A stretch of DNA of 64,000 nt from Bacillota bacterium (GCA_023439505.1 JAEXNR010000028.1:36586-100585); one strand, 5' to 3'; counted from the stretch's first letter, positions 1 to 8,808 are shown. Made by a program: numbers and translations. The notes: a model not told the origin generated them from the sequence alone.

Positions 1-462
1 CTTGCGGACAGGATACAAGCGGATCTTCATATGGATGTCTCACAGCGAAAGGGTGCGGGTGCAGCCGGTGGAATGGGAGGCGGAATGGTGGCCTTCTTCG
101 GATCCAGTCTTCAGATGGGAATAGAAACTGTACTTGATACGGTTAGATTTGATGAGCTTTTAAAGGATACAGATTATGTACTGAGCGGAGAAGGTAAAAT
201 TGATACGCAGAGTATTCGCGGTAAGGTTGTAATCGGTATCGCCAATCGGACGAAGAAGGCTAATGTGCCATTAATTGCAATTGTTGGTGATATCGGGGAT
301 GATATAGAAGCGGCATATGAAAAAGGAGTAACCGGAATCTTTAGTATCAATCGTGTTGCAGTTGATTTTGAAGAAGCGAAAAAGCGTGCGAAGCAGGATC
401 TTTATCTAACAGTAGACAATCTAATGAGATTCCTAAATAAGGTAAAAACAGAAAATAAATAA
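1..462 (+). CDS. Glycerate kinase, C-terminal part (5' end outside window)
   Basis: The frame is open from base 1, so the gene begins upstream; 153 residues are visible. The Gly-rich stretch GAGAAGGMGGG near the start and the later LSGEGKIDTQS motif are typical of the glycerate kinase family (GlxK/GarK type, Pfam Gly_kinase), which phosphorylates D-glycerate with ATP in the cytoplasm. The Met at position 31 is internal, not a start, because the homologous protein is about 375 residues long. A strong terminator follows directly, so this is the last gene of its operon. The family is clear; whether the product is 2- or 3-phosphoglycerate cannot be told from this fragment. Confidence 0.85.
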   Translation, partial: LADRIQADLHMDVSQRKGAGAAGGMGGGMVAFFGSSLQMGIETVLDTVRFDELLKDTDYVLSGEGKIDTQSIRGKVVIGIANRTKKANVPLIAIVGDIGDDIEAAYEKGVTGIFSINRVAVDFEEAKKRAKQDLYLTVDNLMRFLNKVKTENK

Positions 463-473
463 GAGCAGGAACC

Positions 474-527
474 TACCCTGTAAGTTACCCGGACCAAAGG
501 TCTGAGCGGCTTACAGGGTATTTTTTT
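474..527 (+). terminator. Rho-independent terminator after glycerate kinase
   Basis: A perfect 11-bp stem (474-484 with 510-520) is followed by seven T residues. It lies 12 bases after the stop codon and separates the kinase from the nickel block. Confidence 0.85.
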
Positions 528-689
528 CTGTATTCTTTGTAGTTGGTTTTTAACCACAACTTACAAAAAAAGAATATGGGGATATGAAACAGGGAATATT
601 TGAAATAAGCGGAGGTGGCTTGAAAACAGGTGGCAGAATGGTGTATGATATTAGAAAAGAAACTTCTCAACGGAAAGGATCATCACACT

Positions 690-1040
690 ATGGAAGAAAA
701 AGAAAAAGTCCATTCTCATACAAATTCTGATGGCACAGAATATGTTCATAGCCATGGCGATGGTATCGTACATAAGCATAGTCATGAAAATACAAAAGCA
801 GTATTAAATCGCTTATCCCGTGCCAGCGGGCATTTGGATTCTGTGAGGCGAATGGTGGAAGAGGGAAAGGATTGCAGTGATGTCTTAATTCAGTTATCTG
901 CGGTAATCGCAGCACTGAACAATGCGGGTAAAGTGATTTTAGAGGATCATATCGAGCATTGTATCGTGGATGCAATTGAATCGGGAGATCGGGTGGCGAT
1001 TGAAAAATTGAACAAAGCGATTAATCGCTTCATTAAGTAA
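690..1040 (+). CDS. CsoR/RcnR-family metal-sensing repressor, His-rich N-terminus
   Basis: 116 residues, all-helical DUF156 family. The ligand pattern Cys62, His87, Cys91 has the same spacing (25 and 4 residues) as the copper site of CsoR, and the N-terminal 35 residues hold nine histidines, as in nickel-sensing InrS-like members. Family members bind G/C-tract inverted repeats and leave DNA when the metal binds. The start at 690 is chosen because GGAAAGG lies about 10 bases upstream; an in-frame start at 630 lacks a good site. The next genes encode a nickel-type importer and nickel cofactor enzymes, so nickel sensing is the likely role (inference); copper remains possible from the ligand set alone. 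Confidence 0.85.
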   Translation: MEEKEKVHSHTNSDGTEYVHSHGDGIVHKHSHENTKAVLNRLSRASGHLDSVRRMVEEGKDCSDVLIQLSAVIAALNNAGKVILEDHIEHCIVDAIESGDRVAIEKLNKAINRFIK

Positions 1041-1095
1041 GCCATATTGAGAGCACGGTTAATCTTCAGCGCATGTTTTAGATAACAACGTCCTC

Positions 1096-1118
1096 CATAT
1101 CCCCATCCGGGGGATATG
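1096..1118. promoter_or_regulatory. Candidate operator for the CsoR/RcnR-type repressor
   Basis: A perfect inverted repeat with 9-bp arms, CATATCCCC and GGGGATATG, and a 5-bp spacer. CsoR, RcnR and InrS operators are A/T-flanked G/C tracts of this form. It sits between the repressor gene and nikMN. No T tract follows, so it is not a terminator. Confidence 0.6.
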
Positions 1119-1208
1119 ATGTTTGCTTTGAAAGTATATGGCAGATGCTGTTATGGTGGAATTACTTGATTGATCCGGCTCTTTTTGCAACGGATAAAAA
1201 AGTAAATT

Positions 1209-1231
1209 TATATCCCCCATACGGGCTTGTA
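1209..1231. promoter_or_regulatory. Second, imperfect operator-like site
   Basis: The sequence TATATCCCCC-AT-ACGGGC-TTGTA repeats the C-tract half-site of the perfect operator about 110 bases upstream and carries a degraded right arm. It is closer to the nikMN start. It may be a second low-affinity site; this rests on similarity alone. Confidence 0.35.
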
Positions 1232-1403
1232 TTGCCTCCATAGTCCCATATAATAAGATTGATGAATAGGATCTTTCAATCTGCTGATTTGGCTTTGCCC
1301 AAAGTTATAACAGTACATAGGCAGCAGGGTTGAGAAAATATTCAATTCACAGGGGTTGAACCTTGTGTTAAATAATAAAGAATTATATGGAGGTTTGATG
1401 ATT

Positions 1404-2411
1404 ATGCATATGGCTGATGCTTTGGTTGCTCCCTCTGTTGCAGCAACGATGTATGTAGCTTCTTCTGCGGCAGCTGCTTACTCAATAAAAAAGGTAAGAG
1501 CTGAAAATGATTCGAAGAAAATACCGGTTATGGGTGTTATGTCAGCTTTTGTATTTGCAACTCAGATGATTAACTTCACGATTCCCGGAACCGGGTCCAG
1601 CGGACATTTATGCGGAGGCCTTTTATTATCTATCTTATTGGGACCTTTTGCAGGATTTCTATCCATGATATCTGTTTTGATTATTCAGTGTCTGCTGTTT
1701 GCAGACGGAGGCATTCTTGCATTGGGAGGAAATATATGGAACATGGCTTTTTATGGATGTTTTATCGGTTATTTCTGTATTTATCGTCCTATGGTAAAGA
1801 AAAGTACAAAACCCGTATGGATCGTACTTGCTTCGGTACTCGCTAGTGTGATCAGTCTTCAATTGGGAGCGTTCAGTGTTACCCTTGAGACATTGGCATC
1901 AGGGATTACTTCTCTTTCCTTTGGTCGTTTTCTATTACTGATGCAGCCGATTCATCTTGCAATCGGTGCAGTAGAAGGTTTGATCACGGCGGCTGTGGTA
2001 ATCTTTATTCAAAGTGCCAGACCGGAACTTCTGTATCATCAATCGGAGCAGAATAAAATGGGGTTTCGTCAGGTACTTCTAATCTTATCTGTGATGGTTC
2101 TATTGATTGGCGGTGGATTATCGCTGGTTGCCTCCGGTGATCCGGACGGATTGGAATGGTCCATTCAGAAAATAACCGGAGACACTGAAATCGAGCCGCA
2201 AACAAGCTTTGCTGGTACGGTAGAAGCGGCAGAGAATATACAAAGTAAGACAGCCGTTTTACCGGATTATTCCTTTGCAGAGAGTTCCTCCATACTAGGA
2301 ACTTCATTTTCCGGGATCGTCGGTTCCATCATCGTGGCTGTGATCAGTATCGGATGTTGTATCCTCTTTGGTTTGTTTAAAAAAGCGGATAGGGTTGCAA
2401 AAAAGGAATAA
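1404..2411 (+). CDS. nikMN: ECF nickel transporter substrate-binding membrane protein NikMN
   Basis: 335-residue membrane protein that joins the CbiM/NikM metal-binding fold to a C-terminal NikN-like part (residues about 230-335, with the PDGLEWS motif and a last membrane segment). In this family the amino terminus and His2 of a mature Met-His start coordinate the metal, so the start at 1404, giving MHMADALV, is preferred over 1356 or 1398; GGAGG at 1389-1393 lies 10 bases upstream. Together with NikQ and NikO it forms a group I ECF importer. Nickel is favoured over cobalt because lar genes follow and no cobalamin genes are near. Two candidate metal-repressor operators lie upstream. Confidence 0.85.
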   Translation: MHMADALVAPSVAATMYVASSAAAAYSIKKVRAENDSKKIPVMGVMSAFVFATQMINFTIPGTGSSGHLCGGLLLSILLGPFAGFLSMISVLIIQCLLFADGGILALGGNIWNMAFYGCFIGYFCIYRPMVKKSTKPVWIVLASVLASVISLQLGAFSVTLETLASGITSLSFGRFLLLMQPIHLAIGAVEGLITAAVVIFIQSARPELLYHQSEQNKMGFRQVLLILSVMVLLIGGGLSLVASGDPDGLEWSIQKITGDTEIEPQTSFAGTVEAAENIQSKTAVLPDYSFAESSSILGTSFSGIVGSIIVAVISIGCCILFGLFKKADRVAKKE

Positions 2412-2453
2412 ATGAGATAAGATAAAAAGTATTGATACATAAACAGATTGAGC

Positions 2454-2498
2454 AGGTAGATTTTTTGAATGAATCATTCGGGAAATCTGCCTCCTTTT
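2454..2498 (+). terminator. Stem-loop between nikMN and nikQ
   Basis: A 10-bp stem (2454-2463 with 2483-2492, one G-T pair) encloses a small palindrome and is followed by CCTTTTAT. It could attenuate transcription between nikMN and nikQ, giving more S component than T component, or could act as an mRNA stability element. Confidence 0.5.
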
Positions 2499-2581
2499 AT
2501 TCACGACAAATGAAACGGCTTGCCTTTTTATCTTGTGGTGCAGGGCTTACAAAATAGACAAATAGAAAGAAAGAATTGTAT

Positions 2582-3379
2582 ATGGGAAAAATAAACAATG
2601 CCATCTTTGAACTACATGAAATTGATGAAATGGCTGCAAGAAAAATAAGGATCAATCGAATCCATCCACTGGCGAAGCTGATGGTTACGTTTCTGTATAT
2701 CGTATGTGTATTATCTTACGATAAGTATAACTTATCCGGATTGTTGCCGATGGCTATTTATCCATTGGTTTTATTTAACTTATCGGAACTATCCATCGGT
2801 CGCTGTTTTAAGAAGCTGCGTTTACTGCTACCCCTTGTATGCTTTATCGGTCTGTTTAACCCAATCTACGACAAGACGCCCCTTTATCATCTGGGAAGTT
2901 TAACTATTACAGGTGGTATGATCTCCTTGATCACGCTGGTAGTGAAGGGAATCTATGCACTGACTGCTTCTTTTTTGTTGATTGCAACCACAGGAATAGA
3001 ACGAATCTGCTATGCACTGAAACTTCTTCATGTGCCGCAAATCCTGGTGACACAGATTTTATTAACCTATCGGTATCTAACCCTGCTATTGAGTGAGGCG
3101 AATGCTGTTTATCAAGCGTATTCCCTGCGGGCACCGAAAGAGAAGGGAGTCAGATATAAAATCTGGGGATCCCTGATCGGACAACTGTTATTACGAAGCA
3201 TTGACCGGGCCGGGAATCTCTATGACAGTATGCTGTTGCGTGGATTTTGCGGGGAGTTTTATTATGCTGATAAGCAAAGAAGCAATGGGATGGATTACAG
3301 CTATCTGGTTTTGTGGATTGTGATAATCACTTTGCTTCGTGCTTTTAATATAGCTGATTATATTAGCGCCTTAGTGTGA
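2582..3379 (+). CDS. nikQ: ECF transporter transmembrane T component (NikQ/CbiQ)
   Basis: 265 residues with about five hydrophobic segments. The two short coupling motifs of ECF T components are visible: YSLRAP near residue 180 and MLLRGF near residue 220. These bind the ATPase grooves. The start at ATG 2582 is chosen over a TTG two codons earlier; the upstream site is a weak GAAAGAAAG. It lies between nikMN and the ATPase gene on the same strand, so it is the energy-coupling subunit of the nickel importer. Cobalt transport by the same family is the main alternative. Confidence 0.85.
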   Translation: MGKINNAIFELHEIDEMAARKIRINRIHPLAKLMVTFLYIVCVLSYDKYNLSGLLPMAIYPLVLFNLSELSIGRCFKKLRLLLPLVCFIGLFNPIYDKTPLYHLGSLTITGGMISLITLVVKGIYALTASFLLIATTGIERICYALKLLHVPQILVTQILLTYRYLTLLLSEANAVYQAYSLRAPKEKGVRYKIWGSLIGQLLLRSIDRAGNLYDSMLLRGFCGEFYYADKQRSNGMDYSYLVLWIVIITLLRAFNIADYISALV

Positions 3380-3414
3380 CACGTTGAATTTATGAGAGAA
3401 AGGATGCAGACGGT

Positions 3415-4161
3415 ATGGGTCATAGTTTTATAGAATGCACCAACGTTTCATTTTCCTATGAGAGTGGAAGGGAAGTCTTAAAAAATATATCGTTTCATGG
3501 GGACAAACAGGAAGCCATCGGAATTATCGGAGCCAATGGGGTGGGAAAATCAACACTGCTGCGTATTCTTGTAGGATTGGAATTGAATTTTACGGGAGAA
3601 GTAATGGTGGACCGGGTACCGGTTACGAAAAAAACGCTTCCGCAGATACGTTCTAAAATCGGTTATCTGTTTCAGGATTCGGAAAATCAGCTTTTTATGC
3701 AGAATGTGTATCAGGATGTTGCATTTGCCCTCAGAAATTATGGGTTAAAGGATGCTGAAGTGGAGAAGAGGGTGAATGCTGCTTTAGAAACAATCGGAAT
3801 CACACATCTAAGGGAGAAGCAGATTTATAAAATGTCCGGAGGAGAAAAAAAATTGGCCTCCATAGCTACAATACTTGCCATGGAGCCGGGCGTCTTACTG
3901 ATGGATGAACCCACCATTGCCCTTGATCCGCAAAACCGCCGTACATTGATCCATCTCCTAAACCAATTGGATTATATTAAAATCATTGCATCTCATGATC
4001 TGGATATGATTCTCGAGACCTGTGACAGAGTGATTTTGATGAAAGACGGGATGATCGTAGAGGAGGGGTTACCTGAGCAGATCCTTCGGAATGAGAAATT
4101 ACTGGAGGATTGTCACTTGGAATTGCCACTTTGCTTCAGAGGATATCGGGGAAGAATATAA
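3415..4161 (+). CDS. nikO: ECF transporter ATP-binding protein (NikO/CbiO)
   Basis: 248-residue ABC ATPase. Visible motifs are Walker A GANGVGKST near residue 40, the Q-loop in YLFQDSENQ, the signature MSGGEKK, Walker B VLLMDEPT and the switch His in IASHD. FQDSENQLF is typical of CbiO/EcfA proteins. It sits 35 bases after nikQ and is followed by a terminator, so it closes the importer transcription unit. It probably works as a homodimer with NikQ and NikMN at the membrane. Confidence 0.88.
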   Translation: MGHSFIECTNVSFSYESGREVLKNISFHGDKQEAIGIIGANGVGKSTLLRILVGLELNFTGEVMVDRVPVTKKTLPQIRSKIGYLFQDSENQLFMQNVYQDVAFALRNYGLKDAEVEKRVNAALETIGITHLREKQIYKMSGGEKKLASIATILAMEPGVLLMDEPTIALDPQNRRTLIHLLNQLDYIKIIASHDLDMILETCDRVILMKDGMIVEEGLPEQILRNEKLLEDCHLELPLCFRGYRGRI

Positions 4162-4181
4162 ATTGGAATTGGATTTAAAAG

Positions 4182-4212
4182 AAAAGATGCCGTATTGTAA
4201 GGTATCTTTTTT
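4182..4212 (+). terminator. Rho-independent terminator after nikO
   Basis: Stem 4182-4191 with 4201-4210 (one G-T pair), 9-base loop and a run of T. It implies that larC and larE have their own promoter. Confidence 0.75.
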
Positions 4213-4328
4213 ATTGATATAATATTTATAGTATAAGGGATCCATAATCAGTATGGAACATTGACTTTCTACATATGGTAATATCATATTGATTGTATGG
4301 AATTTACAGAGAGAAGGATGAAGCGTTT

Positions 4329-5609
4329 ATGAATAAAAAAACATTATATTTGGAATGTTACTCGGGAATCAGCGGGGATATGACAGTCGCCGCATTATTG
4401 GATCTGGGAGCGGACCGGGAGGTTCTTCAAAAAGGCTTAAGCAGTCTGCATGTAGAAGGATATAAAATAAAAATTGGAACGAGACTCAAAAACAGCATAG
4501 AAGCATGTGATTTTGATGTGATCCTTGAGGAGGTAAAAGAGGAGCATAGCCATAAGCATGAGGAATCTCATAGCGAGCATCATGTGCACAGCCATGAACA
4601 TATTCATTACGGACAGCATGAACATCGTAATTTATATGAAATTAATCAAATAATAGAGTGTTCGGAAATATCTCCCAGAGCAAAGGAGCTTGCGAAGAAA
4701 ATTTTTACCATAGTTGCAGAAGCAGAATCAAGGGCACATGGAAAGCCGGTGGAGGAGGTTCATTTTCATGAAGTAGGAGCAATAGATTCTATCGTTGACA
4801 TTGTGGCAACGGCTATTTGTTTGGATGATTTAAGGATTGAGGATGTGATAGTCTCAGAACTTCATGAGGGAACCGGGCAGATCAGATGCCAGCATGGTAT
4901 TCTTCCGATACCGGTTCCGGCAGTAATTAATATCGTCCAGGCACATCAGCTTCCGCTTCATATCACATCGGTAAAGGGGGAATTGGTTACCCCAACCGGT
5001 GCCGCCATTGTTGCCGCAATCAGGACCGGAGATCGGCTGCCCGGGAACTTTCGTGTGGTAAGACTTGGCCTTGGGGCAGGGAAACGTAATTATGAGCATG
5101 CGTCGGGAATATTAAGGGCCATGATAATTGAGGAGGAGCAAGCGGTTACCGGCGCAAATAATGTATCGAGGGATAAGGTCTGGGTGCTGGAGGCCAATAT
5201 TGATGACTGCAGCGGGGAAGCATTGGCCCTTGCCATGGAACGCTTATTTGAGGATGGGGCCAGGGATGTATATTATACCCCGATTATAATGAAGAAGAAC
5301 CGACCGGCCTATTTACTGGGGGTGATCTGTGATGAAACGGATATCAGAAAGATGGAAGAAGATATTTTTACCCATACCTCCACCATTGGAATCAGAAAGC
5401 ATGAAACAGAGCGAACCACTTTAAATCGTAAAAAAGGTATGGTAAGCACGCCCTATGGAGATGCTCAGGTGAAAGTATGCACTTATGAGGATAAGATATT
5501 CTATTATCCGGAGTATGAGAGCATAAAAGAGATATGTAAGACATCCGGACTTGATTATATGACGGTATATGCAATGACAGCGAAGCTGGCGAAAGACCAG
5601 AAGATATAA
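4329..5609 (+). CDS. larC: Nickel insertion protein LarC (pyridinium-3,5-bisthiocarboxylate cofactor)
   Basis: 426 residues, DUF111/LarC family: the start region LECYSGISGDM, the central VHFHEVGAIDSIVDIV block and LTPTGAA-like motif are all present. LarC uses CTP to insert nickel into the P2TMN ligand, giving the nickel-pincer nucleotide. A His-rich insert at residues 73-99 carries 12 histidines and could store or hand over nickel. In Lactiplantibacillus plantarum larC needs a programmed frameshift; here it is one uninterrupted frame. The start at 4329 follows a GAAGGA site and matches the family N-terminus. It is 14 bases upstream of larE, so the two are co-transcribed. Confidence 0.92.
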   Translation: MNKKTLYLECYSGISGDMTVAALLDLGADREVLQKGLSSLHVEGYKIKIGTRLKNSIEACDFDVILEEVKEEHSHKHEESHSEHHVHSHEHIHYGQHEHRNLYEINQIIECSEISPRAKELAKKIFTIVAEAESRAHGKPVEEVHFHEVGAIDSIVDIVATAICLDDLRIEDVIVSELHEGTGQIRCQHGILPIPVPAVINIVQAHQLPLHITSVKGELVTPTGAAIVAAIRTGDRLPGNFRVVRLGLGAGKRNYEHASGILRAMIIEEEQAVTGANNVSRDKVWVLEANIDDCSGEALALAMERLFEDGARDVYYTPIIMKKNRPAYLLGVICDETDIRKMEEDIFTHTSTIGIRKHETERTTLNRKKGMVSTPYGDAQVKVCTYEDKIFYYPEYESIKEICKTSGLDYMTVYAMTAKLAKDQKI

Positions 5610-5623
5610 GAAAGGATCAGAAC

Positions 5624-6463
5624 ATGCAGGAGATTGGGAAGGTAAAAGAAGAGGATTTGCATAATTTATATAAATTAACCGATTTATTTGAGCGTCATAG
5701 GAAGGAGGGAATCTGTGTCGCATTCTCGGGAGGTGTTGACAGCAGCCTTCTGCTAAAGATTGCCTGTGAAGTCGGGAAAAACCATCAAATCCCTGTCCTG
5801 GCGGTGACCTTTGAAACAAGGCTTCATCCACAGGGGGATTTAAAGGCAGCCAGGGAGCTGGCGCTATCCTTTGGTGCAACTCATAAGACAATAAAGATAG
5901 ATGAGTTTTCGGACCCGGAACTTATAAATAATCCCGTAGACCGTTGTTACCGATGTAAAAAACTTCTCTTTTCAAATTTAATAAAATTTGCGCATCAGGA
6001 AGGTTTTCATTATCTGATCGATGGCAGTAATTATGATGATCTGAAAGCCTATCGTCCGGGTATGAAGGCACTGAAAGAATTAGAAATTGAGAGTCCTCTG
6101 CTGGCCCTGGAGATTACGAAGGACCAGATACGGTCACTGGCCGCAGGGTTATCGATTGCGACCTCCAACCGCCCCAGTGCTCCCTGCCTGGCAACAAGAC
6201 TTCCTTATGGAGCCAAACTGGATTATGAATTATTCGAAAGGCTTGATAAAGGAGAAGCATATATTAAATCCCTGGGCTTTTATAATGTCAGGCTGCGATT
6301 GCATGAAGATATCCTTCGGATCGAGATTGATCAGAAAGATATGGCCAAATTACTGGAGCACAAGGAACACATTGTTGCCAGACTGAAAGAATTAAAGTTT
6401 ATCTACATCACTCTTGATCTGGAAGGCTTTCGTTCCGGGAGCATGGATATTTATATACAGTAA
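5624..6463 (+). CDS. larE: LarE sulfur transferase for nickel-pincer cofactor synthesis
   Basis: 279 residues. A PP-loop SGGVDSS at 35-41 marks the ATP pyrophosphatase fold. LarE adenylates the carboxylates of pyridinium-3,5-biscarboxylic acid mononucleotide and adds sulfur. The L. plantarum enzyme sacrifices its own cysteine; this protein instead has three conserved cysteines, C108 and C111 (DRCYRC) and C188 (APCLATR), the pattern of LarE proteins reported to hold a [4Fe-4S] cluster that carries an extra sulfide. That would make it catalytic rather than sacrificial (inference from family knowledge). It follows larC directly and converges on larB. Confidence 0.92.
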   Translation: MQEIGKVKEEDLHNLYKLTDLFERHRKEGICVAFSGGVDSSLLLKIACEVGKNHQIPVLAVTFETRLHPQGDLKAARELALSFGATHKTIKIDEFSDPELINNPVDRCYRCKKLLFSNLIKFAHQEGFHYLIDGSNYDDLKAYRPGMKALKELEIESPLLALEITKDQIRSLAAGLSIATSNRPSAPCLATRLPYGAKLDYELFERLDKGEAYIKSLGFYNVRLRLHEDILRIEIDQKDMAKLLEHKEHIVARLKELKFIYITLDLEGFRSGSMDIYIQ

Positions 6464-6531
6464 ATAACCCTCATTGCTGCAACACCGGTATCACATCTTC
6501 TAAGTGACCGGGGCAAAAGTGCTGGATGGAC

Positions 6532-7281
6532 TTACCGGTTCATACTACCCAGTCGATTAATTTGTGTGGCGATATAGCCGGCGCCAAAACCGTTGTCTAT
6601 ATTTACCACGGCAAGACCCTCCGCACAAGAATTAAGCATTGTCAGAAGAGCGGACAAGCCTCCGAAGTTGGCACCATAGCCAATAGAGGTTGGGACAGCT
6701 ATGACTGGCTTGTCCACCAAACCGGCCATGACACCTCCCAAGGCGCCTTCCATGCCAGCAACTGCAATGATGCAATTTGCTTTTCTAATTTCATCCATTT
6801 TAGAGAACAGGCGGTGGATGCCTGCAACCCCTACATCATAGATGCGAGTAACATTGCTGCCAAAGAATTCAGCAGTCTGTGCAGCTTCTTCTGCCACAGG
6901 GATATCAGAGGTCCCGCCGGTACATACAGCGATACATCCTATTCTTTCCTTTTCTTCTTTTGTGATGGATAAGATACGGGACAGGGGGTCATATTCTACT
7001 ACAGGGAGTGCTTCCTTCACGTATTCAAATTGTTCTTTGCTTGCCCTGGTACCCAGCACATTTTTATCCATTTCATAAAAACGAAGAAAAATATCTCTTA
7101 AATGGTCATTGGATTTGCCGGAACAAAAGATCACTTCGCCAAATCCGGAACGCAGGGTTCTATGGTGGTCCAATTTTGCAAATCCAAGGTCTTCATAGGG
7201 GAGCTTTTTTAAGCGTTCCTCTGCTTCTTCAATTGTTAACTTATTTTCTTTCACCTGGTGGAGTAAATGATGAATATCCAC
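6532..7281 (-). CDS. larB: LarB carboxylase/hydrolase for nickel-pincer cofactor synthesis
   Basis: 249 residues. The C-terminal half resembles the PurE/AIR carboxylase fold, with the GTSDIPVAEEAA motif and the Gly-rich segment GMEGALGGVM. LarB carboxylates nicotinic acid adenine dinucleotide and hydrolyses it to pyridinium-3,5-biscarboxylic acid mononucleotide, the substrate of LarE. A GTG start at 7281 is preferred because AAAGAGGTG lies just upstream and the protein then begins like other LarB proteins; an ATG at 7314 is the alternative. It is convergent with larE, 68 bases apart, so it has a separate promoter. Confidence 0.9.
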   Translation of the reverse strand: MDIHHLLHQVKENKLTIEEAEERLKKLPYEDLGFAKLDHHRTLRSGFGEVIFCSGKSNDHLRDIFLRFYEMDKNVLGTRASKEQFEYVKEALPVVEYDPLSRILSITKEEKERIGCIAVCTGGTSDIPVAEEAAQTAEFFGSNVTRIYDVGVAGIHRLFSKMDEIRKANCIIAVAGMEGALGGVMAGLVDKPVIAVPTSIGYGANFGGLSALLTMLNSCAEGLAVVNIDNGFGAGYIATQINRLGSMNR

Positions 7282-7542
7282 AGTGGTCACCTCTTTCAAA
7301 AGATAATGATTCATTGTCTGTTAGAGATTCATTATACAGAAATCCGGACGAAAAGTAAACGATCAGCTTAATCTGAATCATGAAAAGATGATTTACACAA
7401 TAGTTTGAGCCCGTGAAATCCTCAGCTCAAATGTAAGGTACGTCGGAAAGGGTATGGTAATAATTATAAAATAGAAAGAAATGGAATGAAACAATTGGGG
7501 GATTTCGAATAAAGTGAACAAGAAAGATAAGTGGGTGCAAAG

Positions 7543-8808
7543 ATGATAACTTATAAGGCGGAATTATTTGACCAGTTTCAGTATCTGTATGAAGTGACAG
7601 GTTTTAGCGATCACCAGATCCATTGTGTCATTTGTTTTGGTGATCAAATCAAATTAAAGCTCATGAGAAAAGCGTTGTATCTTTTATTCGAGTCGGTTCC
7701 GATTTTATCCAGCGTATATCACCATAATAAGGGGAATTCTTATTGGGAGTCCATAGATCCGAAAAAAATAAACGGTTTCTTTACAATCGCAAAGGATGAA
7801 CAAGAATTTCAAAATTTTTCAGCCACCAAAACGAATGAGAGCACAGGACCGCAGATCAGAGCATGTGTATATCAGAAGGAAAAAGCAGAGTTAGCTGTTA
7901 TCGTTAATCATATGATCTGTGATGGGGCCGGGTTTAAGCAGTTATTATATTTATTGTCAGATCTATATTCTAACTTAATTGTGAATGAAAACTACTCCCC
8001 CGCTGACATTATTTCCGGCGACAGAGGGATAAACAGAGTAATTACTGAGCTATCTATTCTAGACCGGGCAAAGGCACTCCTGCTCTACCGCAAAGACAGT
8101 AATCAAGAGAGCCAAGTTCAGTTTCCCATGAGCAGAGAGGGTGAGACAGCTCCTTTTATCATATCCCATAAAATATCGGAGGACAGCTACAGAGGGATCT
8201 CCCGGTATTGCAGTAAGAATAACGTTACATTTAATGATGTTATACTGGCCGCCTTTGACAGGGTTCTTGCAAGATATGTGAAGGTGGAAGGAAACTACCT
8301 GAAAATTCCGATTATGGTAGATATGCGACGATATTTAAAAGACAAGAGATTTTGTGCCCTCACCAACTTGTCTTCTTCCATTACTACAAAGATCAGGATC
8401 AATCCCGGGGAAGCCTTTGACGAGACAGTGAGGAAAGTAAATGAGGATATGAAACGTCAGAAGTTAAGAAATATAGGAGTGAACGGATTCGTTAAGCTCT
8501 CTATAGTTTATCGGTTGTTCCCCGGGAAAATCGGGTATCATCTGCTGGAAAAAGGATTAAAAAATCCTTTGATCTGCATGACGAATATCGGGGTGATAGA
8601 CTCAGAGCAGCTTGTATTTCAGGGAAGCAGGATTGAGGATGTGTTTCTTTGCGGCTCGATTAAATATCGGCCTCATTTTCAGATGGCAGTCACCAGCTTT
8701 CGTGAAACGATGACGCTAAGCAGTAATTTATATGGGAGCAGCCGGGATAGGGTGAGGATGAAGAAGTTTTTGTCCGAGGTTGGGAAGGAATTATCTAACC
8801 TATCATAA
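7543..8808 (+). CDS. Condensation-domain-like acyltransferase (HxxxD family)
   Basis: 421 residues. The motif VNHMICDGAG contains His123 and Asp127 of the HxxxDG active site found in NRPS condensation domains, chloramphenicol acetyltransferase-like enzymes and alcohol acetyltransferases. The protein is a single domain with no carrier protein, adenylation domain or other biosynthetic gene nearby, so a stand-alone O- or N-acyltransferase for a small lipid or alcohol is more likely than peptide synthesis. The start at ATG 7543 is chosen over a GTG four codons earlier. Substrate unknown. Confidence 0.65.
   Translation: MITYKAELFDQFQYLYEVTGFSDHQIHCVICFGDQIKLKLMRKALYLLFESVPILSSVYHHNKGNSYWESIDPKKINGFFTIAKDEQEFQNFSATKTNESTGPQIRACVYQKEKAELAVIVNHMICDGAGFKQLLYLLSDLYSNLIVNENYSPADIISGDRGINRVITELSILDRAKALLLYRKDSNQESQVQFPMSREGETAPFIISHKISEDSYRGISRYCSKNNVTFNDVILAAFDRVLARYVKVEGNYLKIPIMVDMRRYLKDKRFCALTNLSSSITTKIRINPGEAFDETVRKVNEDMKRQKLRNIGVNGFVKLSIVYRLFPGKIGYHLLEKGLKNPLICMTNIGVIDSEQLVFQGSRIEDVFLCGSIKYRPHFQMAVTSFRETMTLSSNLYGSSRDRVRMKKFLSEVGKELSNLS

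Noticed and set aside
1059..1241. 60-codon minus-strand frame between the repressor and nikMN genes
   Set aside because: It has no ribosome site and overlaps the operator-like repeats, so the region is better read as regulatory DNA.
7543..8808. Part of a nonribosomal peptide synthetase
   Set aside because: Only a single condensation-like domain is present with no adenylation, carrier or thioesterase parts.
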